Positions 1 to 8,663 of a stretch of 20,562 bases of DNA are shown here, piece by piece. The DNA is taken from contig JAOPGA020000853.1 of assembly GCA_026419775.2 (NCBI GenBank), positions 1 through 20,562 of the forward strand, read 5' to 3'. Within the stretch, counting starts at the first letter, position 1. The number at the start of each line of letters is the position of its first letter. Both the position numbers and the translations under genes were made by a program. The notes under the pieces are model-generated. The model did not search any database, had not been told where the DNA came from, and worked only from the letters and a program-made list of their open reading frames with translations. The DNA is from Acrasis kona. Lineage: Eukaryota > Heterolobosea > Eutetramitea > Acrasida > Acrasidae.

Positions 1-451
1 TTTTACTTAGCATTAATATGCCTGGTACCACTATACCTTGTCTCAGCACTGAGACTGAATACCCGCTTTCCGCAAATCAGTTTCAGCACTGAGGCGGATA
101 TCTGAAATGTACAAAGGTTTTCTGAAATGTACAAATAATTATCTGAAATGTACAACAAGGTACACAGGTCGCTGAATACCTTACATGAAGACCATTTTTT
201 AACATGACTAACACAGTTTTGCACGCTCTTTCGAATGATGTGTGCCAAATACCAAGATGTTCATGATCACATTCCATCGGAATTTATTCATNATCATCAA
301 AAATGAATTTGTTGATAATACCTCTATTATTAAAGTGCATTACACTTAAAGTAGTGTTGGATGAGAATCAAAGTGCAAATTGACATTTAATTTAATTTTG
401 ACATTTATTTTTTTATCTCATTGATCTTTCAGAGGACATTCCCAGCTTTGA
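1..451. other. Non-coding flank with short repeats
   Basis: I see no supportable gene here; the short reading frames lack recognisable motifs. The stretch holds two kinds of short direct repeat. CAGCACTGAG occurs at 44-53 and 84-93. TCTGAAATGTACAA occurs at 101-114, 121-134 and 142-155. The rest is AT-rich single-copy-looking sequence. Confidence 0.5.
101..155. repeat. Three-copy short tandem repeat
   Basis: The 14-mer TCTGAAATGTACAA starts at 101, 121 and 142, giving a period of 20-21 bp with diverged spacers. Two copies of CAGCACTGAG lie 40 bp apart just before it (44-53, 84-93). This may be a minisatellite seed or clustered protein-binding sites. Function is unknown. Confidence 0.7.
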
Positions 452-900
452 TTATTCTATCAGCTCACTTCGGTGCTTCCGATTATGAATGTTCCACTTC
501 AACACCATCGATTGATGCACAGCGAGAATGTGTTGTATGAAGGTCTGAGAATGTTGCACTGTCACTGTTAATATCAGCAGCAGTTNCAATACTGTCCTCT
601 TATTGATCCCCCTCTTGTCCTTGTACGGGCTTCCTAGGTAACGGTACTTCATCGGTTTCAGGTTCAACAAAGTCCTCTTGCGTTCTTCATTCTATACTGT
701 GGCTTCGGATCAGGCTTGAACGACGCGTTTGTAATTGGAGGTGGAGGATGTGCCTTCGTCAATTTCGGATTGTGTGGTCCGACGGCTTTGAATACAAATA
801 GAACACGCCAGCTCTTGATGTAGGCTCCATTTGACTGAAGTTCCTCGGAGATGTCCTTCGCCTTCTCCAACCGCTTTGTCGCCGTCCATGAACTACGTCA
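452..900 (-). other. Possible coding relic, unidentified
   Basis: Two minus-strand frames here (870-664 and 670-452) are open for about 70 codons each and have protein-like composition, including a PPPP run and an acidic stretch read from about 670. They abut with a frame change and a stop. I recognise no family. This could be a decayed exon of the neighbouring pogo-type element, whose relatives often carry acidic C-terminal tails, or chance. It is listed because nothing else explains the stretch. Confidence 0.2.
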
Positions 901-1105
901 CTACATCATCTACCTTTGTGTTTTTGTTCTGTTGAGCAACCCACTTTCTAAAAATACATTAATTTATCCAAAATAAATAACTTGAATCTACCCTATCAAA
1001 CATCCATTACCGTTTTCTCTTAAAGCTTGGAAAATTGTGCGAGTTAGAACATTCCAAATAAAAAAAACCCCATTTATTTTTACAAACCAAATAGACCAGA
1101 ATCTC

Positions 1106-2577
1106 CTAGTCGAAGTACACTTCGTCTGCGTCCTCAATCTCCACCTGAGATAAACTGATTGGAGGATGATCAACATTGTCGAAAGTGTTACCAAGTAATT
1201 CATGAATTCCAGGGAGTCTTGAGTTCAATACTTCAGCCTTGAGCGAAGTAAGCCTTCTCCAATAGACTGGTGGGGAATTGACGACGTTGGCAGTGATTCC
1301 ACATGCGCCAAACGAGTTGATGATGCACTTGTCATTGATGCTGTCGTACGCTCTGCGGATCCAGCGGCACACTTGTCCCTTGGATGCACATGGTAGTGGC
1401 TTTCCTTCTACGCAGTTATCTACAAGGAACTCATTATAATACTTTCTTAATGATGCTTTGAATGGCCTGTTGATACCAACATCAAGTGGTTGTGACAATG
1501 AGGTGCTGTTAGGGACGAGTGGAAATGTCTTGATTCCAATCTGTTGTGCAGCATCCTCAACTGGCTGAGAAATGTGGACACTGAAGTTGTCATGAACAAG
1601 GAGGCTCTTGCTGTAGCGAAGTTCCTGAGGGAGAGTAAATCCACGTACAATTCAGTAGTCATGTACGCCTTTGACTGGAAGCGCATTAGAAGCCCCTCAC
1701 CATCCTCGTCAGTAAAGTGTGGCCTTTTGAGTGTCCTGTTGGTGGTTCCGTGTACAATGACCATTGGTTTGGCGCGGTAGAATTTTTGGATCCCCTCCTT
1801 TAGTGGAAGGACGGCAACAAGCGCAACTGTAATTCTGGTCTTATATTTCTTGTCCGTGTGGATTAACACTTCCTTCTGACCTTTTGGAGCAAGTGTGTAG
1901 TCGGACGCCACCTGATATTGAACAGGAGTTTCGTCAATGTTTATTACGTAGTCAATGTCATTTTGAAGAATAACAGCATGTAATTCCTGAAGTCTCTTCT
2001 CCAACTTCTCATACATTCCCTCTGTGACACCTCCAACTTTCTTTGAGCCCTTTTGAATCACTAGATTGTGTCTCTGCTTGAAAAGTTGGACCCATCCTTC
2101 ACTGGCAGAAAAGTTTCTAACGTTGTGCTCCCTTGCGGACTGTAGCGCAAAGATGCGCACAAGTCTCGTGTTAACGGCGATGCATGATTTGCGCAGAAGG
2201 TTGACACGCTGGAATATCTCCTGCTCAACCTCGGCTCCCAGTTTAGTTGGTGCTCCAGCAGTGATAGCCTTCTTTGTTCCGTTTCCCTTTGACACTTGAT
2301 AGTAAATAGCAGCACGATCCTTGTGCCACTTGGACATACAGCTTGGTGTAATTCCGTACTTGCTTATGGCAGCTGCTCTGCCATGTTCTTGAGCTAACTT
2401 GATGCACTTTAACCTGTCCGAATAGCTGTAGCGTCTAGGTTTTCTTCGTTTACACTCAGGTACCAGATGAAACTGAGGCTGCTCTTCGTCCAGAGGAATA
2501 AGAGTGTTCAACTCCGACTTTGGATAGTTGATTACTTTCTTCAACATGTCGACAACTTTAGTGATAATGTTTGTCAT
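1106..2577 (-). pseudogene. pogo/Tigger-type DDE_1 transposase, one frameshift
   Basis: DNA transposase of the pogo/Tigger (CENP-B-like, DDE_1) group. From the ATG at 2577 the order is: a basic segment (KRRKPRR, about residues 43-49), a psq-like helix-turn-helix (about 50-90, YSYSDRLKCIKLAQEHG), a CENPB-type DNA-binding domain (about 105-175, ASEGWVQLFKQRH), then the catalytic core. The first Asp is in INIDET (about residue 215). The frame breaks near 1640. Continuing in the next frame gives the second Asp (VHDNFSVH) and the third Asp (SLSQPLDVGINRPFK) with 35 residues between them, as expected for a DDxD pogo enzyme. Total length of about 490 codons is normal. Only one single-base indel is needed, so the copy is young or the break is a sequencing error. 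Terminal inverted repeats and target duplication were not found. Confidence 0.85.
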
Positions 2578-2901
2578 GTTTGTTATGTTTTTTATTATAA
2601 GTAACGGCTGATTTTATATTAACAAGTGATGTATTGATCTGGAGAATATGATTTATTTTTAATTATAATCTGGTTTTGATTTGATTAGTCAGTAATTTTG
2701 ATTTTGTAAGTGAGTTATCGTTAAATAATTATTAATTATCTAAAGTTTTAAGGGATATTAATTGAATATTTGAGAAGCTTTCTCTGAGTTGCAAATAACT
2801 GTGTAACAGAAATTTTGTCCCAATTTGTTATTTTATCCTTTCCCGCTGTTATTAATAAATTGTTCTTTTATTTGAACTTCAATTTTAAAAAATCAAACAA
2901 A
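2578..2901. promoter_or_regulatory. AT-rich divergent intergenic spacer
   Basis: This 324-bp spacer separates the start codon of the pogo-type transposase (minus strand, 2577) from the start codon of the zinc-ribbon gene (plus strand, 2902). It is strongly AT-rich with no ORF. By position it should contain both promoters. I cannot point to a convincing TATA box or other core element, and no transposon terminus is evident. Confidence 0.35.
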
Positions 2902-2943
2902 ATGACAAACGACGCACTATTATACCACCCATACAAACAATAC
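2902..2943 (+). CDS. 5' piece of zinc-ribbon gene split by the gypsy element
   Basis: ATG at 2902 opens 14 codons (MTNDALLYHPYKQY) that run directly into the LTR at 2944. The last five bases (AATAC, 2939-2943) are the retrotransposon target duplication. With the element and one duplicate removed, the frame continues without a break at 8418 into the CxxC/CxxC segment. I therefore take this as the true N-terminus of that protein. The product is unidentified. Confidence 0.7.
2939..2943. repeat. Target-site duplication AATAC, left copy
   Basis: AATAC directly precedes the TG of the left LTR and matches 8413-8417 directly after the CA of the right LTR. Five base pairs is a typical duplication length for Ty3/gypsy integrases. 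An intact pair shows the two LTRs belong to one insertion. Confidence 0.92.
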
Positions 2944-3112
2944 TGTAGAGGATATAAGAATAAGTAAGTACGCTATGTTACTGCGAACTGTGTGTTATGG
3001 TTTTATTTCACAATTATTTACATAAAGTGTTCACACGAGTAAGTCATCTCCGATTACAATGAATCTCCAATGACGACTCTTCACTAGTTACAATGTATAT
3101 TTGGTCACAACA
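2944..3112 (-). repeat. 3' LTR of the gypsy element (169 bp)
   Basis: It matches 8244-8412 over its whole length with four differences (2961, 2972, 2975, 2985 against 8261, 8272, 8275, 8285), all transitions. It has TG...CA ends. On the minus (sense) strand an AATAAA poly(A) hexamer lies at 3007-3002, consistent with the R/U5 area. At 169 bp this is short for a gypsy LTR. Confidence 0.95.
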
Positions 3113-3158
3113 TTCCAGGCGGCCTGCACTATCAAGGCTGGAAGATTTGATAGGACTC

Positions 3159-4531
3159 CTAATGCTTTCTACGTCTTTTTCTGACTAGGGTGCTACTCTT
3201 CTCGGTGGGCTTGTTAGGAGCTTCCACTACAGTCTTCTTGATGGCTTTTGACTTTCGCCCATTTCTTGGGGAGTTGTGGATGATATGATCATCTGGAAAT
3301 TCCTCTTCATTTCCAGAGACATAACTTTCTTCATTGAGGTCGTCTACTCCTACTTCAGTATCTGAATCTGAATTGTCGCTGCTTTTGTCTGCTATTTCAT
3401 CTGTGGGATGTAATTTGGATCTTACGTGTTGTCCAAAGAGCTCTGTATTGTTGGAGAGGTCAGACATCTTTCCATCAGTATGAATAGTCTTGAGGAAGTT
3501 TGCAGGAGCATGGAATTCTTCGACTTGACTCTCGATGAGGTATATGCCATCTGTATCCACGGCTTTGACTCTAAAGGGGCCTACGAACTTGTCTTTAATT
3601 CCTGGGATCTTAACCTCTTTCGGTATACGCCACATTACAAGTTCTCTTACTTTAAAGATGCCTATTTTGTGTCGATATGTTTTACATGCTTTATCAAATG
3701 CTTTGAGTTTGATCTTGTGAGCATGTTGGACTATTGCACATTTGAACGTTGTCCAAAAATTGACCATATGAGACACATCCTTCGGGGAGCGGGAATCATC
3801 TTCTAAGAAGATGAAGTCGTCACTGTCGGGGACTCTGAAGCTGAAAGGCTGTCGTCCTAGCATTAAGCTGAAAGGAGAGGCCTTGAGCGTTTTGTGGATT
3901 CTGGCGTTCATGACTAGTTGTGCTGCTGGGCAAACTGCATGCCATGCATTGGGGTGTTCTAGATTATTGGTCATATCTAACACAAGTTTATGAACCGTGT
4001 CAGCAGCCGTTCTATTCTGCCTTTTGACTCTACCGTTCGCTGAATGATGGTACGCAGGTGTGAGTTTATGATCTACGTTACTCAGTGAGCATATTTCCGC
4101 GATCAAAGAATTGGTGAATCAGAACGAAGGGTAGAGGGAAAACCAAAGTTGCTGAAGATATCAATAAGATGCTTAGCGACCTCTGGAGCAGATTTGTTAA
4201 GACATGGTTTGAGCCAGACAAACTTGGTGAAGTCATCGACCACGACCAGAATGTATTGGTGACCCATAGAACTTTTTTGTTCCATATGTAGCATGTCGCA
4301 TTGTATGTATTGACCAGGTAGCCGAGTTACTGGAATACGCAAGGGACTGTATGTGAGGCGATAATTGTTGACGCGTCTATATATGTCGCAAGATTTACAG
4401 AAGTCTAGACACTTCTTTTTTAAATTCTTAATGTCATGTATCTCCAGTGTATTAACAATGTGATCGAACATGATATTTGCGCCAAAGTGCCCCATAGAGT
4501 GTGCAGCTTCTAAAATAGCTTTTTCTTTGGA
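3159..4531 (-). pseudogene. Gypsy integrase, degenerate 3' end of pol
   Basis: It reads on in the pol frame after the TAG at 4532-4534. The zinc-binding domain shows H-x3-H (HSMGH) and CKSC. The core has the first Asp in QCDML and the second in LRSD. Straight after LRSD, about 13 bp equivalent to the usual N-G-x-x motif are missing, which shifts the frame; it ends with a stop at about 4103. The downstream frame (from about 4106 to 3159) carries the rest. There, the catalytic Glu expected before RxNRT is Lys (NGRVKRQNRT; AAA at 4023-4025). A GPY/F-like module (FVGPFRV) and a Ser/Asp-rich, basic-ended tail follow. Three independent lesions make the enzyme inactive. No chromodomain is seen. Confidence 0.85.
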
Positions 4532-7459
4532 CTAACTGTCTTGAACTGCGTCAGGTGACTGATCTGAGTATGCTGTGCGAACAGCAAAGATCCTCGAGGT
4601 GTCAGTCATTGCTGTACTTGCTTTGGCAAGCATTGAATCTGGGATCTCGAATTCTTTGATCCACGTTGCCGAGAAAACAGCGTTAACCCGTGAAATGTAT
4701 TGAACTCTGGATAGAAGATCTGGCAGTGTGCTAANAGTGCCTTTAATATGATGCACCTTGAAGGAGTATTCTGATAATTTGGCAATCCATCCCATAATAG
4801 TTCTGTCACGAGCGGCAACTTTGTTGTGTGCTTTCATAGCCAAAGTGATAGCTTCGTTATCAATGAACAAGTCATATGTCCTACCCAATAGGTGATATCT
4901 GAAATATTTGATGTGGAACACGGCAGAGAGAAGTTCTTTTTTTGGAATAGTGTATCTTGTTTCAGCATCACGAAATACACGAGAATGAAAGCCAATGTAT
5001 CNTTTTTCACCATTAATGGTTTGAAAGAGGGCACTACCAATGGCAGTGTCAGAAGCGTCTGTGGCTAATTCTAATGGAATGCCAGGGGAGGGGAAGTGAA
5101 GAAAAGGAACATTAGTGACTAATGCATCGAAGATGTTTTTGTAGCACTGTTCCAGCTCTTGTGACCATTTGAATGTTTTCTCTTTAATCCGAAGTAGGGG
5201 ATAAAGTAATTCCGAGACATTGGGAATGAATCTGCGGAAGAAATTAATAATGCCCAGGTAACTTTGAAGCTTCTTCCGTGTTGTAGGTCTGTCCCAATCC
5301 AACATGTTAGCCAATTTGTTTAAATTAGGGCGAATACCACCTGTTTCTAACCAGTAGCCTACCATGGGAACTTTGGTGACAAAGAAATGGCATTTGTCAG
5401 GATTGATAGTAAGATTAACTGAGGTCAGAGCATCGAGAACTTTTTTCACGTGCTGAACATGTTCTTCTTCACTTCCACTGAAAATTATGATATCATCAAT
5501 GTGATTGTATGTATAATCGCTGCATTTGTGCTCTTGTAGCAGAGACTTGATCAAGCGTTGAAACGATGATGGAATATGCTTCAAACCAAGAGGAGCAGTA
5601 AGGAATTGATATCGTTTACGACCCCACGTAAAGGCAGTAATATGTCTGTCCTTTTTACGAAGTAAGATCTGAAGGTAGGCAGAGCGGAGATCTATTTTTG
5701 AATAGATGACGGGTCTTGCCGATGAGATTAATTTGAATGCATCATCAATGGAGGGGACATCATTAGTGTCGTCCATGATGAGCCTGTTAATGTGTACAAA
5801 GTCGTGGACGATCCGTTCCTTGCCAGTGAATATGTTAAGTGCCCGGGTGTTAAAACGACCTCGTTTGATTTCTCCATCATTCTCAGGGATTTTGTGGTCC
5901 AATAATTCTTCGACAATGTTTTTTGCAAGCCAGTCTTTAACATCAGCGTCATATTTCTGCTGAATTGTTTCTGGGAGCAGGTATTGTGCCTGCCAACTGT
6001 CAAGTACACGAGACTTAGGATCCTCGAAAATAATGGGTATATCCCCTATTGAACTGTGAACGGATGCAGTGGCTAGGTTTTTCTTTATCTCGTCATCTAC
6101 AAGTGCAACCAACTTCTCATGATTGGAGTGGTTAACAATGCCCTTGGATTCGAGAAGCCGTTCTGATTCGAGTATCTGTTCAATATCAGCCACACAGTTA
6201 TCTCGCAGAATTCTGGCAAAATCATCGGCAGTGGAGAGCGGTAACGCAATACCATAGCGGATGTAGAAGTCACGTCCTAGAAGTAATAGATCTTCATTGG
6301 ATTCGATGACAACGAATACATGGTGGCCGACCATGTTGAGACAAGTAACCTTTAGAAGAACTAAATTGCGTTCAGCTGGACTACCATCTGCGAATGCAGT
6401 AAGAGTTGTATAATCACTAATAGTGTAAGAATCAACAGGTAGTTTATTTAAAGTGGTGGAACTGATCATGGAGTGCGTGGCACCGCTGTCAAGTTCACCC
6501 TCCAAGTGAACGGTATTGATCTCAACTCCGACAACGCTTGGTGTTGTGGGTGTGTCGAGAACCGCGTTCTTCGCTGCAGGAACTGGTGAGGCGTTGGTTC
6601 GCATCATTTTGATGCTGTTGAAGGTCTCACGCGTTGATGCTGGCGTGGAGACATAATGGATCCGACTAGTGGCGCGTTTGTGACTCTTCCTATCAAAAGG
6701 TTTGCCTCTGTCGCTAGTCTTGGAGTCCTTTCTTCCGTTCTTGTCCTTGTCGTCATCGTCTTTCTTCCTGTCCTTAAAGTAGCAGTCTTCGGATTTATGA
6801 TTGGTTTTGCCACAGTGGATGCAGGGGACTTTGGGCTTTTTTCTAGGATTGCCGCCGTCATCGTCCTTGTTATGTCTTCTTCTGTTGCTGCCGTTGTCAC
6901 GAGTGTCCGAAGATATGTAGCACTCGCGGAGAGGGTCTTTGGAGTGTTCAGAAATGATGGTCATCACCTTATCTAGAGACATATTGCCCGCTTTCAAAGA
7001 GGGTGCAATCAGAGAGAACTTAGCTGGAGTGATGTTTTCAGCAAAGATTTTGACCATACAGTGCTCTTCTATGCCAAGGGAGCGACCAAGGGATTTGAAT
7101 TTGTTGTTAAATTTGGTGATGGAGACACCGACATTGGGCTTGAAAGCAGCCAGTTTCTGTTCACCCAGAACGATGCTGGCACCCGGTTCTAGTAGGTGAT
7201 AAACACGTGACCGTATGGTGTCCAGACTCCTGTTCGCGAGTTCATCTCTGTGTTTGTGTAGAAGCTCGATTCTGGTGATGTCTGTGTCTTTCATGCTCTT
7301 GATTAAAATTCTGAACACGAAATTGTTAGGGATGTCGTTCTTTAAAATGTGACCCTCCAGTTTAGACAAATTCTGGTGAGTGCCGATGTTGTCCATCCAT
7401 CTGAATGCCCAATCTTTTGACATGCTGTGTCGTGGTGATTCATGGAACGTGGTGTCCAT
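4532..7459 (-). CDS. pol: Gypsy Gag capsid-NC-protease-RT-RNase H polyprotein
   Basis: 975-codon ORF. Residues about 15-180 are capsid-like Gag. A CCHC zinc knuckle (C-x2-C-x4-H-x4-C, CIHCGKTNHKSEDC) is at 213-226, followed by a Lys/Asp-rich linker. A retropepsin-type protease has LDSGAT at 323-328 and LLGRDF at 393-398. RT covers about 500-760 with KIDL (D590), an APLGL/FQ motif, and HIDD at 653-656 in place of the usual Y-x-DD context. RNase H has D801, E842, D867 and a later D914 near LPDLLSR. The frame ends at TAG 4532-4534, but the integrase zinc domain follows in the same frame, so this is a nonsense mutation or a readthrough codon. The pol frame is open from 7516, overlapping the gag N-terminal ORF in the -1 relation. 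Capsid and pol in one frame is common in gypsy elements. Confidence 0.93.
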   Translation of the reverse strand: MDTTFHESPRHSMSKDWAFRWMDNIGTHQNLSKLEGHILKNDIPNNFVFRILIKSMKDTDITRIELLHKHRDELANRSLDTIRSRVYHLLEPGASIVLGEQKLAAFKPNVGVSITKFNNKFKSLGRSLGIEEHCMVKIFAENITPAKFSLIAPSLKAGNMSLDKVMTIISEHSKDPLRECYISSDTRDNGSNRRRHNKDDDGGNPRKKPKVPCIHCGKTNHKSEDCYFKDRKKDDDDKDKNGRKDSKTSDRGKPFDRKSHKRATSRIHYVSTPASTRETFNSIKMMRTNASPVPAAKNAVLDTPTTPSVVGVEINTVHLEGELDSGATHSMISSTTLNKLPVDSYTISDYTTLTAFADGSPAERNLVLLKVTCLNMVGHHVFVVIESNEDLLLLGRDFYIRYGIALPLSTADDFARILRDNCVADIEQILESERLLESKGIVNHSNHEKLVALVDDEIKKNLATASVHSSIGDIPIIFEDPKSRVLDSWQAQYLLPETIQQKYDADVKDWLAKNIVEELLDHKIPENDGEIKRGRFNTRALNIFTGKERIVHDFVHINRLIMDDTNDVPSIDDAFKLISSARPVIYSKIDLRSAYLQILLRKKDRHITAFTWGRKRYQFLTAPLGLKHIPSSFQRLIKSLLQEHKCSDYTYNHIDDIIIFSGSEEEHVQHVKKVLDALTSVNLTINPDKCHFFVTKVPMVGYWLETGGIRPNLNKLANMLDWDRPTTRKKLQSYLGIINFFRRFIPNVSELLYPLLRIKEKTFKWSQELEQCYKNIFDALVTNVPFLHFPSPGIPLELATDASDTAIGSALFQTINGEKXYIGFHSRVFRDAETRYTIPKKELLSAVFHIKYFRYHLLGRTYDLFIDNEAITLAMKAHNKVAARDRTIMGWIAKLSEYSFKVHHIKGTXSTLPDLLSRVQYISRVNAVFSATWIKEFEIPDSMLAKASTAMTDTSRIFAVRTAYSDQSPDAVQDS

Positions 7460-8220
7460 CGTAACATTTGCGTGGGTGGTGCCGTGGCCAGGGCAAGATG
7501 TGCATGTGCATGTGCGTCATGTGCTTGAGTATGGTGCTCCTCTGATGGTAATAAATTTATGGACGCATCCAGTGTGGTTGCCGAACCCATCTTTGGAGGG
7601 ATTGGAGATGATGTAGGTTCTTCGTTAGCATATCTGTCCGTCGTTTGCTGCTCGAAAACTAATGTAGCGAGTCTTTGAATACGAAATTGTGCGATGTGGC
7701 GGCCTACAGATGATAATGAGCCAAGGAAATCTGAGAGGACATTTTCCTTCATGCTGAGTACCTCTTCCGGTGTGACGTTCATGTCTTTGAGGTCAGACGG
7801 GAAGGCACCTAAAATTGGGTCCCATGCATGAATGGAATCCGGTGAAATGTGAAGTAACTGATCAAGCCAGTTCTCATATTTCTGAGATGGTGTGGTGTTT
7901 GCTGAAGAAGTGACGGCAATGTCAACAGGCACTTCGTTGGTGTTGATGTCGTGAAGAGGGGAAAATCCCTCTAGGATCTCCTCAACAGGACCGGGTGTTA
8001 CCAAATTCTCTTGGTTGGAACTTTCGATTTGGTCTTCGTCATTGGGGACAGGGGTTTGTGTTGGCGGCCTCGCTTGTCGTTCAAACTCTTTGCGGATGAT
8101 TTTCCTAACGTCCTTGAGAAGTTCCAACTGCTTCTGATTTTGTCTGAGCCTATATTTAGCCAGGGTGACATTCTTTATGTAACTGCCCCTGCCTATTTTT
8201 TGTTTCTCGTTACCGACCAT
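7342..8220 (-). CDS. gag: Gypsy Gag N-terminal ORF
   Basis: The ATG at 8220 lies only 24 bp from the 5' LTR, so the leader is extremely short. The first about 255 codons (basic N-terminus KNVTLAKYRLRQ, then an acidic Pro/Ser-rich middle) have no domain I recognise and fill the matrix-like position before capsid. The last about 35 codons after the Ala/His repeat look like out-of-frame reading of the capsid start. The capsid frame is open from 7516, giving a 172-nt overlap in the -1 relation. The overlap contains a GCACAT-type hexamer run, a likely place for slippage mutation. I see no classical slippery heptamer, so either a non-canonical frameshift or a broken gag is possible. Confidence 0.7.
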   Translation of the reverse strand: MVGNEKQKIGRGSYIKNVTLAKYRLRQNQKQLELLKDVRKIIRKEFERQARPPTQTPVPNDEDQIESSNQENLVTPGPVEEILEGFSPLHDINTNEVPVDIAVTSSANTTPSQKYENWLDQLLHISPDSIHAWDPILGAFPSDLKDMNVTPEEVLSMKENVLSDFLGSLSSVGRHIAQFRIQRLATLVFEQQTTDRYANEEPTSSPIPPKMGSATTLDASINLLPSEEHHTQAHDAHAHAHLALATAPPTQMLRWTPRSMNHHDTACQKIGHSDGWTTSALTRICLNWRVTF

Positions 8221-8243
8221 AACCAGTAGACTAGTAAAAAAAA

Positions 8244-8412
8244 TGTAGAGGATATAAGAACAAGTAAGTACACTGTGTTACTGCAAACTGTGTGTTATGG
8301 TTTTATTTCACAATTATTTACATAAAGTGTTCACACGAGTAAGTCATCTCCGATTACAATGAATCTCCAATGACGACTCTTCACTAGTTACAATGTATAT
8401 TTGGTCACAACA
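8244..8412 (-). repeat. 5' LTR of the gypsy element (169 bp)
   Basis: Pair of 2944-3112, with TG...CA ends. It carries the minus-strand AATAAA at 8307-8302. Eight thymidines (sense strand) follow its inner end, where a tRNA primer-binding site would normally begin. The transcription start and TATA box could not be placed with confidence. Confidence 0.95.
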
Positions 8413-8417
8413 AATAC
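8413..8417. repeat. Target-site duplication AATAC, right copy
   Basis: It is identical to 2939-2943 and abuts the terminal CA of the right LTR. It is also codon-phased: TAC at 8415-8417 is the same codon as TAC at 2941-2943. Confidence 0.92.
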
Positions 8418-8663
8418 ACATCCACATTTACTTATGCGGGACAAAATACACAGAAAACCACACCTGCATTAAAACAGTGTAAAATATGCCTGAAGGATAT
8501 GAAATNGCATGGATCAGAGTGTTCCACATGCCGAAGCAAAAAGCATCGCCTTAAGAGCAAGAGCAATACTGTAACTGTACAAATGGCTCGNAAATCCATC
8601 AANGAAGATACTGATTTTAGACACATTTTGACAAAGTTGGACAAAATTTTTGATAATTTATAA
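8418..8663 (+). CDS. 3' piece of zinc-ribbon gene split by the gypsy element
   Basis: This continues the frame begun at 2902 and ends at TAA 8661-8663, giving 95 residues without the insertion. Residues about 35-52 form a paired-Cys motif, C-x2-C-x10-C-x2-C (CKIC...CSTC), followed at once by a Lys/Arg-rich stretch (RSKKHRLKSK). That is the pattern of a small zinc ribbon with a basic nucleic-acid-binding tail. The C-terminus (about 80-95) could be a short amphipathic helix. The family is not recognised. Three ambiguous bases fall in or near it (8506, 8591, 8603). It may be an accessory gene of the divergent pogo-type element (2577) or of the convergent Harbinger-like element (10189). Disrupted by the retrotransposon, it is probably not expressed whole. 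Confidence 0.6.
   Translation, partial: TSTFTYAGQNTQKTTPALKQCKICLKDMKXHGSECSTCRSKKHRLKSKSNTVTVQMAXKSIXEDTDFRHILTKLDKIFDNL

Larger units (their letters stand above)
2944..8412 (-). mobile_element. Ty3/gypsy LTR retrotransposon, full length, 5469 bp
   Basis: Complete element read on the minus strand: 5' LTR 8244-8412, gag N-terminal ORF, a Gag-capsid/zinc knuckle/protease/RT/RNase H ORF, integrase, 3' LTR 2944-3112. LTRs begin TG and end CA, and AATAC is duplicated on both sides. Domain order PR-RT-RH-IN places it in Ty3/gypsy (Metaviridae) rather than Copia. No env-like ORF or chromodomain is visible. The copy is disabled by a TAG between RNase H and integrase, a small deletion after the second integrase Asp, and loss of the catalytic Glu. 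LTRs differ at 4 of 169 positions, so the insertion is fairly recent. No convincing tRNA primer-binding site or polypurine tract is seen. Confidence 0.95.

Noticed and set aside
101-155. CRISPR array
   Set aside because: Three 14-bp repeats with 6-7 bp spacers do not fit repeat or spacer lengths, and the sequence is eukaryotic.
2944-3158. An env-like gene or chromodomain at the gypsy 3' end
   Set aside because: Only 46 bp separate the pol stop from the LTR, and the integrase tail shows no chromodomain aromatic pattern.
3426-3806. 126-codon plus-strand ORF inside the gypsy element
   Set aside because: It is antisense to the integrase C-terminus, whose reading has clear domains.
7342-7459. 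Classical -1 slippery heptamer in the gag overlap
   Set aside because: I read the overlap in the gag frame and found no X-XXY-YYZ heptamer in phase.
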